From contig CACVAX010000053.1 of the NCBI GenBank assembly GCA_902727935.1, forward strand, positions 1-64,000: a stretch of 64,000 nucleotides of DNA, read 5' to 3'. Shown here piece by piece: positions 18,483 to 28,153 of the stretch. The notes under the pieces are model-generated. The model saw nothing but the letters and a program-made list of their open reading frames with translations, was not told where the DNA came from and did no database searches. The DNA comes from an uncultured Sulfurovum sp. (GTDB taxonomy: Bacteria > Campylobacterota > Campylobacteria > Campylobacterales > Sulfurovaceae). A program made the position numbers and the translations under genes. Within the stretch, counting starts at the first letter, position 1. Every line of letters starts with the position of its first letter.

Positions 18483-19022
18483 TTATTTTTTGCCTTTAAT
18501 ATACAAATAGTTTCGTTGATTTTTTTCAATTATATCATAAACTAATTGCGTATTCACCGACTCTAGCTCATTAAAAACCTGTTCACCTTTATAAAAAAGA
18601 AACTGTGTATTTTCATCTTGTAGGTGTTGGGTTAAATTCAAAAGCATCTTGGTATCGGTCACAGCCCTTGAAGAGATAAGTCCAAAAGCATTGCTATGAT
18701 AATCTTCTACGCGTTTTTTAACCACTTCTACATTAGAAAGTTCGAGTTCCATCGCCACATATTTTAAAAAAGAGGCCCGTTTTTGTCGTGGTTCACAGAG
18801 TACGGTTTTAGTGTTGGGGTACGCAATTGCTAATATCATACCTGGAAAACCAGCTCCTGTACCCACATCTAATATAGAACTTGGTTCACTTATGAATGTT
18901 GTAGGAAAGATAGAGTCTTCAATATTTCTTTCTACTTCAGCAGGAGTTTTAGCCCCTGTTAAATTATGAATTTTATTCCACTCTAAAAGAAGTTCAGTAA
19001 ATCGTGTTAATCTATTTTTCAC
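18483..19022 (-). CDS. rsmG: 16S rRNA (guanine527-N7)-methyltransferase
   Basis: RsmG (GidB) methylates G527 in the 530 loop. The N-terminal KIHNLTGAK segment and the SAM-binding loop ILDVGTGAGFPGM (about residues 64-76) are diagnostic, followed by the SSRAV motif (about 127-131). Length of 179 is slightly short but complete. The start overlaps the ribA stop by one base, so translation is coupled. Confidence 0.95.
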   Translation of the reverse strand: MKNRLTRFTELLLEWNKIHNLTGAKTPAEVERNIEDSIFPTTFISEPSSILDVGTGAGFPGMILAIAYPNTKTVLCEPRQKRASFLKYVAMELELSNVEVVKKRVEDYHSNAFGLISSRAVTDTKMLLNLTQHLQDENTQFLFYKGEQVFNELESVNTQLVYDIIEKNQRNYLYIKGKK

Positions 19023-19594
19023 TAAAGTAAATGTCCCATTTGGTTTTTTTTAACCTCTAAATACTCTTTATTATAAGGATTTGACTCAATTTGAATAGGA
19101 ATTCTTTTAGTGATTTCAACATTTTTAAGCGATTCTATTTTTGTGGGGTTATTGGTTAAAAGCTGTATTTTTTTTATTTTAAAATAGTCCAAAATATACT
19201 CAACAATCTCATATGTTCGTTCATCAGCTCTAAAGCCTAACTGATGATTGGCTTCTACGGTATCAAAACCTTTATCTTGCAAAGCATAAGCATTTACTTT
19301 ACCAAGTAATCCAATATTTCGTCCCTCTTGACGATGATAGATAATCATACCACCCTCTTTGGCAATTAAAGTTTGTGAAAAAGCCAACTGTTCACCACAG
19401 TCACATTTTCGTGAACCCAAAGCATCACCAGTTAAACACTCTGAATGCACCCTTAGAATGGGGTTATCCGTTAGATTATCAGTAAAAATTGCTAAATGTT
19501 CTTTACCAAACTCTTTAAAAGTCTGAATGTTAAAGGTACCATATTTAGTGGGTAGTTTTGCCACTTGGGAAATATCAATTTGTCTCATGGACAA
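19022..19594 (-). CDS. ribA: GTP cyclohydrolase II
   Basis: RibA opens GTP to start riboflavin synthesis. It has the zinc site VHSECLTGDALGSRKCDCG (Cys at about 52, 63, 65), the RQEGRNIGL catalytic stretch (about 90-98) and the C-terminal LLTNNPTKI loop. It is a stand-alone cyclohydrolase with no fused RibB domain. It is divergent from hemB with only about 50 bases between starts. Confidence 0.95.
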   Translation of the reverse strand: MSMRQIDISQVAKLPTKYGTFNIQTFKEFGKEHLAIFTDNLTDNPILRVHSECLTGDALGSRKCDCGEQLAFSQTLIAKEGGMIIYHRQEGRNIGLLGKVNAYALQDKGFDTVEANHQLGFRADERTYEIVEYILDYFKIKKIQLLTNNPTKIESLKNVEITKRIPIQIESNPYNKEYLEVKKNQMGHLL

Positions 19595-19645
19595 AATTAT
19601 ATCAGTTTATGATAAAATTCATCAAACTAAAATTAAGGGAAAAAA

Positions 19646-20617
19646 ATGTTTACACGATTTAGACGTAAAAGAATCAATCCTGTGCTAAGAGATTTACTAC
19701 AAGAGACTCATTTAACAGTAAATGATTTTATTTATCCTCTTTTCATTAAAAGTGGTGAGGGCATTAAAAAAGAAGTAGAATCCATGCCAGGTGTTTATCA
19801 AATGAGCATTGATGAAGTCTTAAAAGAGTGCGACACACTCAAAGCATTGGGTATCTACTCCATTATTTTATTTGGAATTCCAAACACCAAAGACTCTGTG
19901 GGTTCAGATGCGATGTGTGAACACGGCATCATTGCTTCTTCCATTCGTGAAATAAAAAAAGTCCATCCCGATATGTTTGTGGTGACCGACCTCTGTTTTT
20001 GTGAATACACCGACCACGGTCACTGTGGCGTACTTGACCCTGTTTTAAAAACTGTTGACAATGACATTACTTTAGACAATTTAGCCAAACAAGCTCAAGT
20101 ACATGCCAAAGCAGGTGCTGACATGATAGCCCCTTCTGGCATGATGGATGGCATGATAACAGCCATTCGAGCAGGACTTGATAGTGTTGGATTTAGCCAT
20201 CTTCCAATTATGTCCTACTCAACTAAATTCTCTTCTGCTTATTATGGACCATTTAGAGATGTGGCAGAGAGTAGTCCTAGTTTTGGTGACAGACGTTCTT
20301 ACCAAATGAATCCAGCCAACAGAAAAGAAGCTATCTTAGAAAGTCTTGCCGATGAAGCTGAAGGAGCTGATATTTTAATGGTTAAACCAGCATTAGCCTA
20401 CTTAGACATTGTAAGAGATATTAAAGAGAATTCTTCACTTCCTTTAGCCATCTATAATGTGAGTGGTGAATACTCCATGCTCAAAATGGCTGCTAAAGCT
20501 GGAGTAATTGACTATGAAAAAGTAATGATGGAAACAATGATTGCATTTAAACGTGCAGGGGCTGATATTATCATCAGCTATCACGCCAAAGAAGTAGCTC
20601 AAATTTTAAAGAGATAA
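19646..20617 (+). CDS. hemB: Delta-aminolevulinic acid dehydratase (porphobilinogen synthase)
   Basis: HemB condenses two 5-aminolevulinates in haem synthesis. The catalytic Lys lies in [10 protein letters not shown] (about residue 249), the Cys-rich metal site is [12 protein letters not shown] (about 118-129), and [18 protein letters not shown] holds the other Schiff-base Lys. Length of 323 is typical. AAGGG sits just before the ATG. It is a single gene. Confidence 0.97.
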   Translation: MFTRFRRKRINPVLRDLLQETHLTVNDFIYPLFIKSGEGIKKEVESMPGVYQMSIDEVLKECDTLKALGIYSIILFGIPNTKDSVGSDAMCEHGIIASSIREIKKVHPDMFVVTDLCFCEYTDHGHCGVLDPVLKTVDNDITLDNLAKQAQVHAKAGADMIAPSGMMDGMITAIRAGLDSVGFSHLPIMSYSTKFSSAYYGPFRDVAESSPSFGDRRSYQMNPANRKEAILESLADEAEGADILMVKPALAYLDIVRDIKENSSLPLAIYNVSGEYSMLKMAAKAGVIDYEKVMMETMIAFKRAGADIIISYHAKEVAQILKR

Positions 20618-20618
20618 A

Positions 20619-21191
20619 CTATTGCTTTATCTCTTTGTCTATCTCTTTAGATAAATCTGCTAACTCTTCTAAGTACTTTGCTTCAGGAGATGCAGTAGGT
20701 ACTTCTAAATTATTAACGGTATCTTTTACAAGTATAGGTGTTTCCTCTACTTTTTTATCACTGCTAGTATTCTCCTCTAAAGATTCACTTTGAGCAATGG
20801 CAATTTTTACGTCATTGGCTATTTGATTAATCTCTTCTTCTTTAGCTTCAACTTTTTTGACCTCACTTGTTTCACTTTCAATTAAAGGAGGTATTTCTTC
20901 TACGCTAGGTACTTCAATTTCAGTGTCTTCTGGCTGTACTACCAAATCGTCTTCTGATATTTGAATGGAAACGGGAGGTAAAGGGATATCATTGGACTGT
21001 TGGGTATTGATATAATAGTTATATCCATAAAATGAAACAGCAATAATAATGACTAAGAGTATCAAAATGGTTAATAACTTCAGCAATGTGCTAAAGAATG
21101 AACGCTCTTTTTCTCTGGATGTTGCACCTAATATTTCAGACTTATAAGACTCACAAAAGTCAGTCTCATCATCTTTTTTGTTACTAAACAA
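20619..21191 (-). CDS. Single-pass membrane protein with acidic Pro/Glu-rich tail
   Basis: The 190-residue protein has a charged cytoplasmic N-terminus, one membrane helix (about residues 37-58) and a long low-complexity acidic tail (Glu, Val, Pro, Ser), predicted periplasmic and ending in a short helical segment. The layout recalls TonB- or FtsN-like spacer proteins, but no C-terminal domain is visible. It converges on hemB with one base between them. Function not recognised. Confidence 0.65.
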   Translation of the reverse strand: MFSNKKDDETDFCESYKSEILGATSREKERSFFSTLLKLLTILILLVIIIAVSFYGYNYYINTQQSNDIPLPPVSIQISEDDLVVQPEDTEIEVPSVEEIPPLIESETSEVKKVEAKEEEINQIANDVKIAIAQSESLEENTSSDKKVEETPILVKDTVNNLEVPTASPEAKYLEELADLSKEIDKEIKQ

Positions 21192-21410
21192 TTTATTCCT
21201 TTTAGTGAATAGAATTTAAATATATATTATATTAGAGAATTATTCTAGCATAAAATTGGCTAAATTTTCTTTTAAACCCTATTTTTTCACTTTTCATAAA
21301 CCTTTACTTGAATTATGTTGTTATAATTATAATCATTATATAATATTTACTATTACTTTCTATGAGTAAATATCATCGAAAACTTACACAATAAAAAAGG
21401 ACATTTCAAC

Positions 21411-22427
21411 ATGGAATTCTTATATCTACTACTTATTATTTTTATACTATTAAGTATCGCTGTCTTTCTATATATTTATAATTTAGATATTAAAAGTCCA
21501 TTACGCATTAAAGTTTTCAATAGCTTAACAGCTTTTCAATTGGGAATCGGCTCAAAGTATGCGAACTTAATATCCTCATTTAAAGCCATTGTTGTTACTA
21601 TGAAACTCGGAAAACTTTTTGGACTGGTTGTTGTGCCTTCTGAAAAAGCATGGATTGTCGATAGGTATGGTACGGACAGACTACTTGAAGAAGGTATTCA
21701 AAGGTTCAATCCATTAGTTGATAAGTTAGATGCTGAAGTTGACCTCAAAGAATTTAGAGTAGACCCTGCTGACCAAGATATTATGACAAAAGACAATATT
21801 AATCTTAACGTAGATATGATTGCCACAGCCATTGTTCTTGACCCCATGAAAGCCATTAAAAATGTTAATAATTTTAAAGAAGAACTAGAAGCATTAGTAG
21901 TAACCAGTACCTTTTCTAAACTTTCTCAATTTAAATTTACCGAAATTCAAGAGAAAGCAGAAACACTTCCAGCTGAAATTAAAGCTTTAATGGAAAAAGA
22001 TTGTAAAGAGCGTTGGGGAATTGAAATAAAACAAGTTAAATTTGAAAGTATTAAACCTCCTCAGGACATTGTTGAAGCAATGAGTCAAGAAATTATTGCT
22101 GAACGAAAAAGTAATGCTCTTATTAAAGAAGCCCAAGGTCAACATCAAGCACAAGAGCTTCGTGCAGATTCAGAACGAATATTCATTCAAAAACGAGCTG
22201 AAGCAATGCACACCGTTATTAGTAATCTTCAAACTATATTAAAGGGAACTTCAGATGAAAAATTAATGCAGTTTTTAACCTCCAATGCCTATATAGAATC
22301 GATGAAAACCTTATCAGAATCTAACAACTCAAAGTTTGTTCTCTACCCATCAGATGTTCAGCAACCAATAGATAAAGTCATGAATGCAGAGTATCTCTCT
22401 CAATCAATAAAAAAAAATAATAACTAA
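21411..22427 (+). CDS. SPFH/stomatin-like (band 7) membrane protein
   Basis: An N-terminal membrane helix (about residues 2-22) precedes an SPFH domain (about 80-240) with the typical IVDRYGTDRLLEEG, then DIMTKDNINLNVD and a helical Glu/Ala-rich part (about 225-270). These proteins form large oligomeric membrane microdomain cages, often controlling proteases. Usually an NfeD-type partner is adjacent; here the next gene (22436) is a small multi-pass protein without visible NfeD OB fold but may play that part. RBS AAAGGA precedes the ATG. Confidence 0.85.
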   Translation: MEFLYLLLIIFILLSIAVFLYIYNLDIKSPLRIKVFNSLTAFQLGIGSKYANLISSFKAIVVTMKLGKLFGLVVVPSEKAWIVDRYGTDRLLEEGIQRFNPLVDKLDAEVDLKEFRVDPADQDIMTKDNINLNVDMIATAIVLDPMKAIKNVNNFKEELEALVVTSTFSKLSQFKFTEIQEKAETLPAEIKALMEKDCKERWGIEIKQVKFESIKPPQDIVEAMSQEIIAERKSNALIKEAQGQHQAQELRADSERIFIQKRAEAMHTVISNLQTILKGTSDEKLMQFLTSNAYIESMKTLSESNNSKFVLYPSDVQQPIDKVMNAEYLSQSIKKNNN

Positions 22428-22435
22428 GGAATAAC

Positions 22436-22897
22436 ATGTTTTTTATTACAGGAATGTCAACCTTTACATGGATTTTAATTGCCTATATTGGCTTACATCT
22501 TGGAGAAATTCATCTTGAACCACTTCAAGAAATTCTTAGGTCGAGAAATATAGAAACTTTATTAGACTTTCCCGTTTTAATCCATGGTTTTGCCAAAGGT
22601 CACTACTTTACGCTCCATGCTAAAGAAGTTTTTTTAATTGTCGGTTCAATCGCACTGTTTATTGAAATTGCCAAAGCAGCCACAACCACCACTAAAATGG
22701 CAGGATCGGAAACCTTATTAAGTTTTATCGTCTCAATGATATTCATTGTAATGTTTTTCATGTTTGACTGGGCAAGAAATCCTACTTTCCTTATTTTAGG
22801 AATCATGTCACTGATTGATGCCACAGGAGGTTTTATTATTGAGCTAAATGCTGCACGACGTGATGTTAATATTATGGGTGGTGGTGGAGGTCTATGA
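22436..22897 (+). CDS. Multi-pass membrane protein adjoining the SPFH gene
   Basis: This 153-residue protein has three to four predicted membrane helices (about residues 8-20, 62-80, 93-112 and 118-132) and a Gly-rich C-terminus. It starts 8 bases after the SPFH stop with AAGGA upstream and overlaps the following phosphoesterase by 4 bases, so the three genes form an operon. No known domain recognised. Confidence 0.7.
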   Translation: MFFITGMSTFTWILIAYIGLHLGEIHLEPLQEILRSRNIETLLDFPVLIHGFAKGHYFTLHAKEVFLIVGSIALFIEIAKAATTTTKMAGSETLLSFIVSMIFIVMFFMFDWARNPTFLILGIMSLIDATGGFIIELNAARRDVNIMGGGGGL

Positions 22898-23733
22898 GCT
22901 TAATGCTTCTTCCTCCAGAAAATGAATATGTTATTGTAGGTGATGTGCATGGTTGTATTGACGAATTAAAAATGCTTTTACAACAACAAGGTTTTACACT
23001 GAATGAGCATGGTCTTCTTCAAATAGATGCCAACAATGAACATAAATCCATTGTCTTATTAGGTGACTTCATTGACAAAGGTAGCGATGAAAAACTAACT
23101 GAAACCATTGAGTTTATTTATAAAAACTATCAACATTTAAATCGCCAAAGAAAGCGTTTTTATCTTGTTGAAGGTAACCATGAAAATATGGTCTATCGAT
23201 ACATCACCAATGACAAAACACTAATTATTAATGAAAAAACCTTAAGAAATAAAGCAAAATACTACAATACAGCAGCCCTTTTAGAGAAAAATGCTCATTT
23301 AAAAAAACTCTTTTTAGACCTCTATGCATGGTCAGATGCCTGTTATCAATACAAATATGATGAAAACTTTTCAGTCACACTCACCCATGCACCTTGTGAA
23401 GAAAAATATCTTGCACAAGACAACACAGAAGCTAGAAAAAAAATGATTAAAAGTATTTCACGGTCAAAAAACCCAAAAATGTCATTGGATGCACTGATGC
23501 CTTATCTTTCTAAAGAAGCTAAAAGGCATGAACATTATCATATTTTTGGACATTTATCCCAAGCAAATATTAGGCAATACAAAAACAAAATTTGTATTGA
23601 TACTTCTGCCATTTATGGAAATGAACTCTCTTGTGTCATCATCAAAAACAATCAACTCAACTTTGATGCTGTAGCATTTCAAGGAAAACAAGAGAAAGGT
23701 TCTCAAACTTACAATAAGCTTTTTGATTTTTAA
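22894..23733 (+). CDS. Calcineurin-like metallophosphoesterase
   Basis: The di-metal motifs are in order: GDVHGC (about residues 14-19), GDFIDKGSD (about 54-62), GNHENM (about 95-100) and two later His sites (LTHAP, about 166-170; HIFGHLS, about 219-225). This is the bacterial PPP-like or diadenosine-tetraphosphatase-like subgroup, which hydrolyses phosphoprotein or Ap4A; the substrate cannot be assigned. It overlaps the membrane gene upstream, so it is the third member of the SPFH operon. Confidence 0.85.
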   Translation: MSLMLLPPENEYVIVGDVHGCIDELKMLLQQQGFTLNEHGLLQIDANNEHKSIVLLGDFIDKGSDEKLTETIEFIYKNYQHLNRQRKRFYLVEGNHENMVYRYITNDKTLIINEKTLRNKAKYYNTAALLEKNAHLKKLFLDLYAWSDACYQYKYDENFSVTLTHAPCEEKYLAQDNTEARKKMIKSISRSKNPKMSLDALMPYLSKEAKRHEHYHIFGHLSQANIRQYKNKICIDTSAIYGNELSCVIIKNNQLNFDAVAFQGKQEKGSQTYNKLFDF

Positions 23734-23806
23734 CCTTAAATCTATTATGGTAAAATGTTTTCCTTAATTTAAATTCTACTACTTGATTTAGTAAGAGGAA
23801 CTCCCC

Positions 23807-24730
23807 ATGAGACACTTTTTAAGCCTAAAAGATTTCACCAAAAGTGAAATTTTAGAGATGATAGCCTTAGCACAAAACATAAAATCTGAAGCAAAAGCCA
23901 AAAATTTTGTACCGTATCTGGAAAAACAAACCCTTGGTATGATTTTTGAAAAAAGCTCAACCAGAACACGTGTGAGTTTTGAAACAGGTATTTATCAATT
24001 AGGAGGGGTTGGTCTCTTCCTGTCATCAAATGACATCCAACTTGGACGTGGTGAACCTATGAAAGATACCTCTCGTGTCATAAGCCGTATGGTGGACATG
24101 GTAATGATTCGTACTTTTGAACAATCAAAGTTAGAAGAATTTGCAAAATATTCCAAAGTACCTGTTATTAATGGACTAACCGACTTATTTCACCCTGTAC
24201 AAGTAATGACCGATTACCTTACTATGCTAGAGTTTGGTATAGACAAACCCATTGTTGCTTATGTGGGTGATGGAAATAACATGACACACTCTTGGCTCAT
24301 GCTAGCTACAAAACTTGGTTTTGAACTTAGAGTAGCCACCCCTAAAGGTTATGAATGTAATCAGCAAGTTATAGAAGAAGCTCTGGAGTTAGCAAAAATA
24401 TCTACAGCCAAGATTAGCTTTGGAAATGACCCTAAAATCGCTGTTAAAGATGCGAATGTTGTTACCACAGACACGTGGATTTCAATGGGTCAAGAAGATG
24501 AAAAAGAAGAGCGTATCAAAGCTTTTGAGGGCTACATCGTAGACGAAGCTTTAATGTCATTAACAGAAAAAGATGCTATCTTCTTACATTGCTTACCTGC
24601 CTACCGAGAGTATGAAGTAAGTGAAGCCATATTTGAAAAACATGCAGATGAAATTTTTACAGAAGCTGAAAACAGACTACACGCTCAAAAAGGCATTATG
24701 GTTTGGTTAGATCAGCACAGAGACCAATAA
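23807..24730 (+). CDS. argF: Ornithine carbamoyltransferase
   Basis: ArgF makes citrulline from ornithine and carbamoyl phosphate. The [10 protein letters not shown] carbamoyl-phosphate motif (about residues 46-55), HPVQVMTD (about 127-134), DTWISMGQ (about 221-228) and HCLPAYR (about 261-267) identify it over aspartate carbamoyltransferase. Length of 307 is standard. It is followed 9 bases later by the Fe-S CCG protein, probably co-transcribed. Confidence 0.96.
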   Translation: MRHFLSLKDFTKSEILEMIALAQNIKSEAKAKNFVPYLEKQTLGMIFEKSSTRTRVSFETGIYQLGGVGLFLSSNDIQLGRGEPMKDTSRVISRMVDMVMIRTFEQSKLEEFAKYSKVPVINGLTDLFHPVQVMTDYLTMLEFGIDKPIVAYVGDGNNMTHSWLMLATKLGFELRVATPKGYECNQQVIEEALELAKISTAKISFGNDPKIAVKDANVVTTDTWISMGQEDEKEERIKAFEGYIVDEALMSLTEKDAIFLHCLPAYREYEVSEAIFEKHADEIFTEAENRLHAQKGIMVWLDQHRDQ

Positions 24731-24739
24731 AGAAGTACT

Positions 24740-26041
24740 ATGAGTAAAAGCTTAGAAGAAATTTTCAATTTTCAAGAGACAGCCGATGATTGTGTTAAAT
24801 GTGGGAAGTGTATTCCTGTTTGTACCATTCACCAAGTCAATGCCGATGAAGTTACCTCGCCTAGAGGATTCATAGATTTACTTGCCCAATACCAACAAGG
24901 TAATTTAGACTTAGATAAAAATGCCAAAGACATCTTTGAAAGTTGTTTTCTGTGTACCAACTGTGTTGATGTTTGTCCTAATGATTTAGCCACCGATATG
25001 GTCATTGAAGAAGTTCGTTCTGACATTGCCGATAAGTTTGGAATTGCATGGTTTAAACGCATTGCTTTTTATCTACTAGAACATCGTAGGGTTATGGACA
25101 TTGTTATGAAGTTTGGCTTTATGTTTAAAACCTGTGCCGTTGCAGAAGATGAAAAAGGTAGAGGTCTTCGTGCCAGATTTTCAATGCCCATGGTTAAAAA
25201 GGGGCGTCTACTCCCTTCCATGTCAAAAATCTCTTTTTTAAATTCGCATCCAGAAGAGATACCAGCACCAAAACAAGAAGAGAAAAACATGCGTGTTGCA
25301 CTTTTCATAGGTTGTTTAGCCAACTACAACTACGTCAACATTGGTGACAGTTTGGTTGATATTTTAAAGGAACTAAATATTGATATTTTTATTCCTAAAA
25401 AACAACTTTGTTGTGGAGCACCTGCCTACTTTACAGGAGCTATAGACTCTGTTGAACGTATGACAAAAGCTAACATTGAATACTTTGAAAGTTTCATGGA
25501 TGACTGTGATGCCATGCTAATTCCAGAAGCCACTTGTTCAGCAATGATAAAACATGATTGGCAAGTTTTCTTTAAAAATCATAATATGCCAGAATGGGAA
25601 GCAAGAGCCAAAAAAGTAACAGAAAAAATCCACATGGCAACAGCATGGCTAGATGATAATACCGACCTACAAACGCTTCTTAAAGAAAAAGGTCACATTA
25701 ACAAAGCTGTTACCTACCATGACCCTTGTCATGCAAGAAAAGTACAAGGTATCTATGAGCAGCCTAGAAATCTCTTAGCAGCCAACTACCCCATGGTGGA
25801 GATGTCTGAATCTAACCGTTGTTGTGGTTTTGGTGGGGTTACCATGCAAACAGAAAAATTTCATTTTGCCCAAGCTGCAGGAAAACCAAAAGCAGCGATG
25901 ATTAAAAATACAGAAGCCCATTATGTATCGGCTGAATGTTCAGCCTGTAAAGTTCAGTTGAGTGAAGCCATGCATAATGCTAAAGTGGAAACAATTTTTA
26001 AGAATCCAGTTGAATTAATTGCTGAAGCGTTAAAGCAATAG
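24740..26041 (+). CDS. Iron-sulfur CCG-domain oxidoreductase subunit, GlcF/LutA-like
   Basis: Two [4Fe-4S] ferredoxin motifs sit at the N-terminus (CVKCGKCIPVC at about 18-28, CFLCTNCVDVC at about 72-82). Two CCG domains follow (CCGAPA at about 228-233 with its upstream Cys, and CCGFGG at about 354-359). Proteins of this layout are subunits of glycolate or lactate oxidases and heterodisulfide-reductase-like complexes. No flavin-dehydrogenase gene is adjacent, so the electron donor is unknown. It lies directly after argF. Confidence 0.85.
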   Translation: MSKSLEEIFNFQETADDCVKCGKCIPVCTIHQVNADEVTSPRGFIDLLAQYQQGNLDLDKNAKDIFESCFLCTNCVDVCPNDLATDMVIEEVRSDIADKFGIAWFKRIAFYLLEHRRVMDIVMKFGFMFKTCAVAEDEKGRGLRARFSMPMVKKGRLLPSMSKISFLNSHPEEIPAPKQEEKNMRVALFIGCLANYNYVNIGDSLVDILKELNIDIFIPKKQLCCGAPAYFTGAIDSVERMTKANIEYFESFMDDCDAMLIPEATCSAMIKHDWQVFFKNHNMPEWEARAKKVTEKIHMATAWLDDNTDLQTLLKEKGHINKAVTYHDPCHARKVQGIYEQPRNLLAANYPMVEMSESNRCCGFGGVTMQTEKFHFAQAAGKPKAAMIKNTEAHYVSAECSACKVQLSEAMHNAKVETIFKNPVELIAEALKQ

Positions 26042-26049
26042 ATACGTGT

Positions 26050-26070
26050 AGGTTCAATTTTATTGAACCT
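26050..26070. terminator. Hairpin between convergent genes
   Basis: AGGTTCAAT and ATTGAACCT form a perfect 9-base stem with a TTT loop. It begins 9 bases after the CCG-protein stop and overlaps the stop of the opposing Nudix gene. No clear U tract follows, so the terminator assignment is tentative. Confidence 0.5.
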
Positions 26071-26644
26071 AGCGCTCAAACCTATCAAACCACCACATAA
26101 AAGCAAACATTAGCCCAACTGTCTTAGCAATAGACTCATCATACATAAACTTTTTAGCTTCTTCTAAAGGTACTTCCACTACTTCTATCTGTTCATGTTC
26201 AATTCCACCACCTTCACTAACACGTAAAGATTCATCCACTTCAACATAATAAATAACCTGTTTAGAACCAGAAGTCCCAACAGCTGATAGTACTTCGGTG
26301 ATACGCTCTATGCTTTCTAAAGGAACGCAAAACCCACACTCTTCTTCTATCTCTTCTTGGGCTATTTGGAGTAAAGACTTTTCTTTGTCAATAAGCCCTG
26401 CACAAAGTTCAATGGTCATGCCATCTCCATTTCGATGATAGACAGGAGGACGAAATTGCTTTACTAAGACAAAAGCATCGCGTTCTTTATGATAGATTAA
26501 AATAGCCACAGAGTTATGAGACTCTACAATCTCCCATGATTTTTCAATACCATTTTGTTTATATTTTACCAAGGCTGTTTTCACAAAGTTTGGCTTTTCT
26601 AAAGGATATAAGACGAACTCTTCTATAATGTTTTTCACTACCAA
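26069..26644 (-). CDS. Nudix hydrolase, NUDT14/UDP-sugar pyrophosphatase-like
   Basis: The Nudix box region is ELCAGLIDKEKSLLQIAQEE followed by IEEECGF (about residues 82-108). It resembles the UDP-glucose pyrophosphatase (NUDT14) branch more than ADP-ribose pyrophosphatase: the ELCAGL(I/V)DK start is shared and the Arg of the canonical REUxEE is replaced. The glutamates that bind metal are kept. The likely substrates are nucleoside-diphosphate sugars. The start is TTG (26644) or, perhaps better, GTG (26638), which overlaps the stop of the M23 peptidase gene as TAGTG. It follows that gene in one transcript. Confidence 0.8.
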   Translation of the reverse strand: MVVKNIIEEFVLYPLEKPNFVKTALVKYKQNGIEKSWEIVESHNSVAILIYHKERDAFVLVKQFRPPVYHRNGDGMTIELCAGLIDKEKSLLQIAQEEIEEECGFCVPLESIERITEVLSAVGTSGSKQVIYYVEVDESLRVSEGGGIEHEQIEVVEVPLEEAKKFMYDESIAKTVGLMFAFMWWFDRFER

Positions 26645-27843
26645 CCCCTATTTTGATAATATTTCTTCATGGACGGAACGACTGATACGGTATCAACACT
26701 GTTCCAAACATAAGAAGGTATATTATCTTCAAAAATTTTATTTATAATTTGAGTATATTTTGTTTTTCTATTTAAAAATGCTTTTTTACCTTTACCTGTT
26801 AAGCCTTCTGTAGAAAACTTTACCATACGCATAGGGTCAATGGCACGTCCATTTTTATACAAACCAAAGTGCAAATGAGGACCTGTACTACGCCCTGTAC
26901 TTCCAACATAACCAATAATCTGTCCAGCTTTAACCGAAGTGCCTTTATTTACTTTTAAACGGCTTTGATGGGCATAAAGTGTTACATATCCATCTTTATG
27001 TTGAATCTTAATCACTTTACCGTAGCCACCTTTCCATCCAGAAAAAATAACTTCTCCATCAGCAGCTGCCAAAATGGGCGTCCCTCTTCTAGCACCAAAA
27101 TCTGTTCCATGATGTGCTTTCCATCGTTTTAAAACAGGATGAAAACGTCTGTTGGTGAAAGGAGAGGTAATCCGTACATGTTTAAGAGGTTTTTGCATGT
27201 ATTTTTGAACAAGGACATTTCCTTTTTCATTATAATATTTACCATCTGTATGCTTAAAAACATAATTCTTGTGTCCATGAGATTCAAGCATCGCTACTTT
27301 AATATCAGGAATGCTTAAAGGTTGTCCTAACCTCATCTTTTGATCGTAGACAATGGCAATTTTATCTTTTTTTTGAATGCCTCTAAAATCAACTGAATGC
27401 TTTAATACCCGTGTAAATTCTCCTGCTAAACGTTTATTTTTAATTTTATTACTAATATCGGTATGAGGAGATTTATCTACTTCTAACAACGCAATATGGG
27501 TATCTTGCTGATAAGAGATGGGAATAATTTCAATTTTATAACCTGTATGCGTTCGGTATAAGTGTGCTTGTAGTTCATCACCAATAGGAAGCAAGGTTTG
27601 GAGTAAAACGCCATTGGACGCGATAAGTTCAAAATAACGATAACTATATCCAACTTCATGAATAAGCTTTTCGTCATCTTTATCTAAGCTTTTTAAAACA
27701 TCTTGTGAAATGTTATGCTTCTCTAAATATTGTTCAAGTCCAAGTCCTTTTTCCCACATAGAGTACTGTACTTTTGCAGCAAATGTAAAGGTTGAAAATA
27801 CTAAAAATAGCATAGAAACCCTCATAAAAACGTTGTTCTTCAA
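26638..27843 (-). CDS. M23 zinc peptidase, Csd3/HdpA-like cell-shape endopeptidase
   Basis: The N-terminal signal peptide (about residues 1-22) is followed by a long region that fits the inhibitory and linker domains of Csd3, then a LytM/M23 core (about 235-345) with the zinc ligands HHGTDFG and HLHFG and the catalytic HxH spacing. Total length of 401 matches H. pylori Csd3/HdpA (about 403), which trims peptidoglycan crosslinks and pentapeptides and sets helical shape. The periplasmic location follows from the signal peptide. Other M23 paralogues are possible. Confidence 0.85.
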   Translation of the reverse strand: MKNNVFMRVSMLFLVFSTFTFAAKVQYSMWEKGLGLEQYLEKHNISQDVLKSLDKDDEKLIHEVGYSYRYFELIASNGVLLQTLLPIGDELQAHLYRTHTGYKIEIIPISYQQDTHIALLEVDKSPHTDISNKIKNKRLAGEFTRVLKHSVDFRGIQKKDKIAIVYDQKMRLGQPLSIPDIKVAMLESHGHKNYVFKHTDGKYYNEKGNVLVQKYMQKPLKHVRITSPFTNRRFHPVLKRWKAHHGTDFGARRGTPILAAADGEVIFSGWKGGYGKVIKIQHKDGYVTLYAHQSRLKVNKGTSVKAGQIIGYVGSTGRSTGPHLHFGLYKNGRAIDPMRMVKFSTEGLTGKGKKAFLNRKTKYTQIINKIFEDNIPSYVWNSVDTVSVVPSMKKYYQNRGW

Positions 27844-27939
27844 AAAATCTCCTCTAACAAGTAAGATTATTATATCCGATGCAAACTAAAGGTTAGAAGA
27901 ACAAGTATAAGTCTAAGCCTATTTAAGTACTATTCTTCC

Positions 27940-28116
27940 ATGAAACATCTACGAGGTTATGGACGACGTTATTTTACATTGGCAGTTATTGCCATGTATT
28001 CTACCTTGTTTAAATTATGCACCATTGATGCAAACTACCAGTACCATAAACATACTTTTGAATATCAAGAGTATAAAACCTCACCACCCTACTTGTATGC
28101 CTACTTTTTACTATAA
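27940..28116 (+). CDS. Possible small ORF, 58 residues
   Basis: An ATG frame in the 310-base gap 27844-28153 encodes a basic N-terminus (MKHLRGYGRRYF), a hydrophobic stretch (about 12-28) and a Tyr-rich tail. There is no clear ribosome binding site (CTTCC before ATG), so it may be spurious. The rest of the gap shows no RNA motif; in particular I saw no cobalamin aptamer before the BtuB-like gene. Confidence 0.25.
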   Translation: MKHLRGYGRRYFTLAVIAMYSTLFKLCTIDANYQYHKHTFEYQEYKTSPPYLYAYFLL

Positions 28117-28153
28117 ACAAATTTAATTTATTTAGATATTTCAAAGGATACAA

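Noticed and set aside
27844-28153. Cobalamin riboswitch before the BtuB-like gene
   Set aside because: No B12-box-like conserved block could be found in the leader; only a doubtful small ORF.
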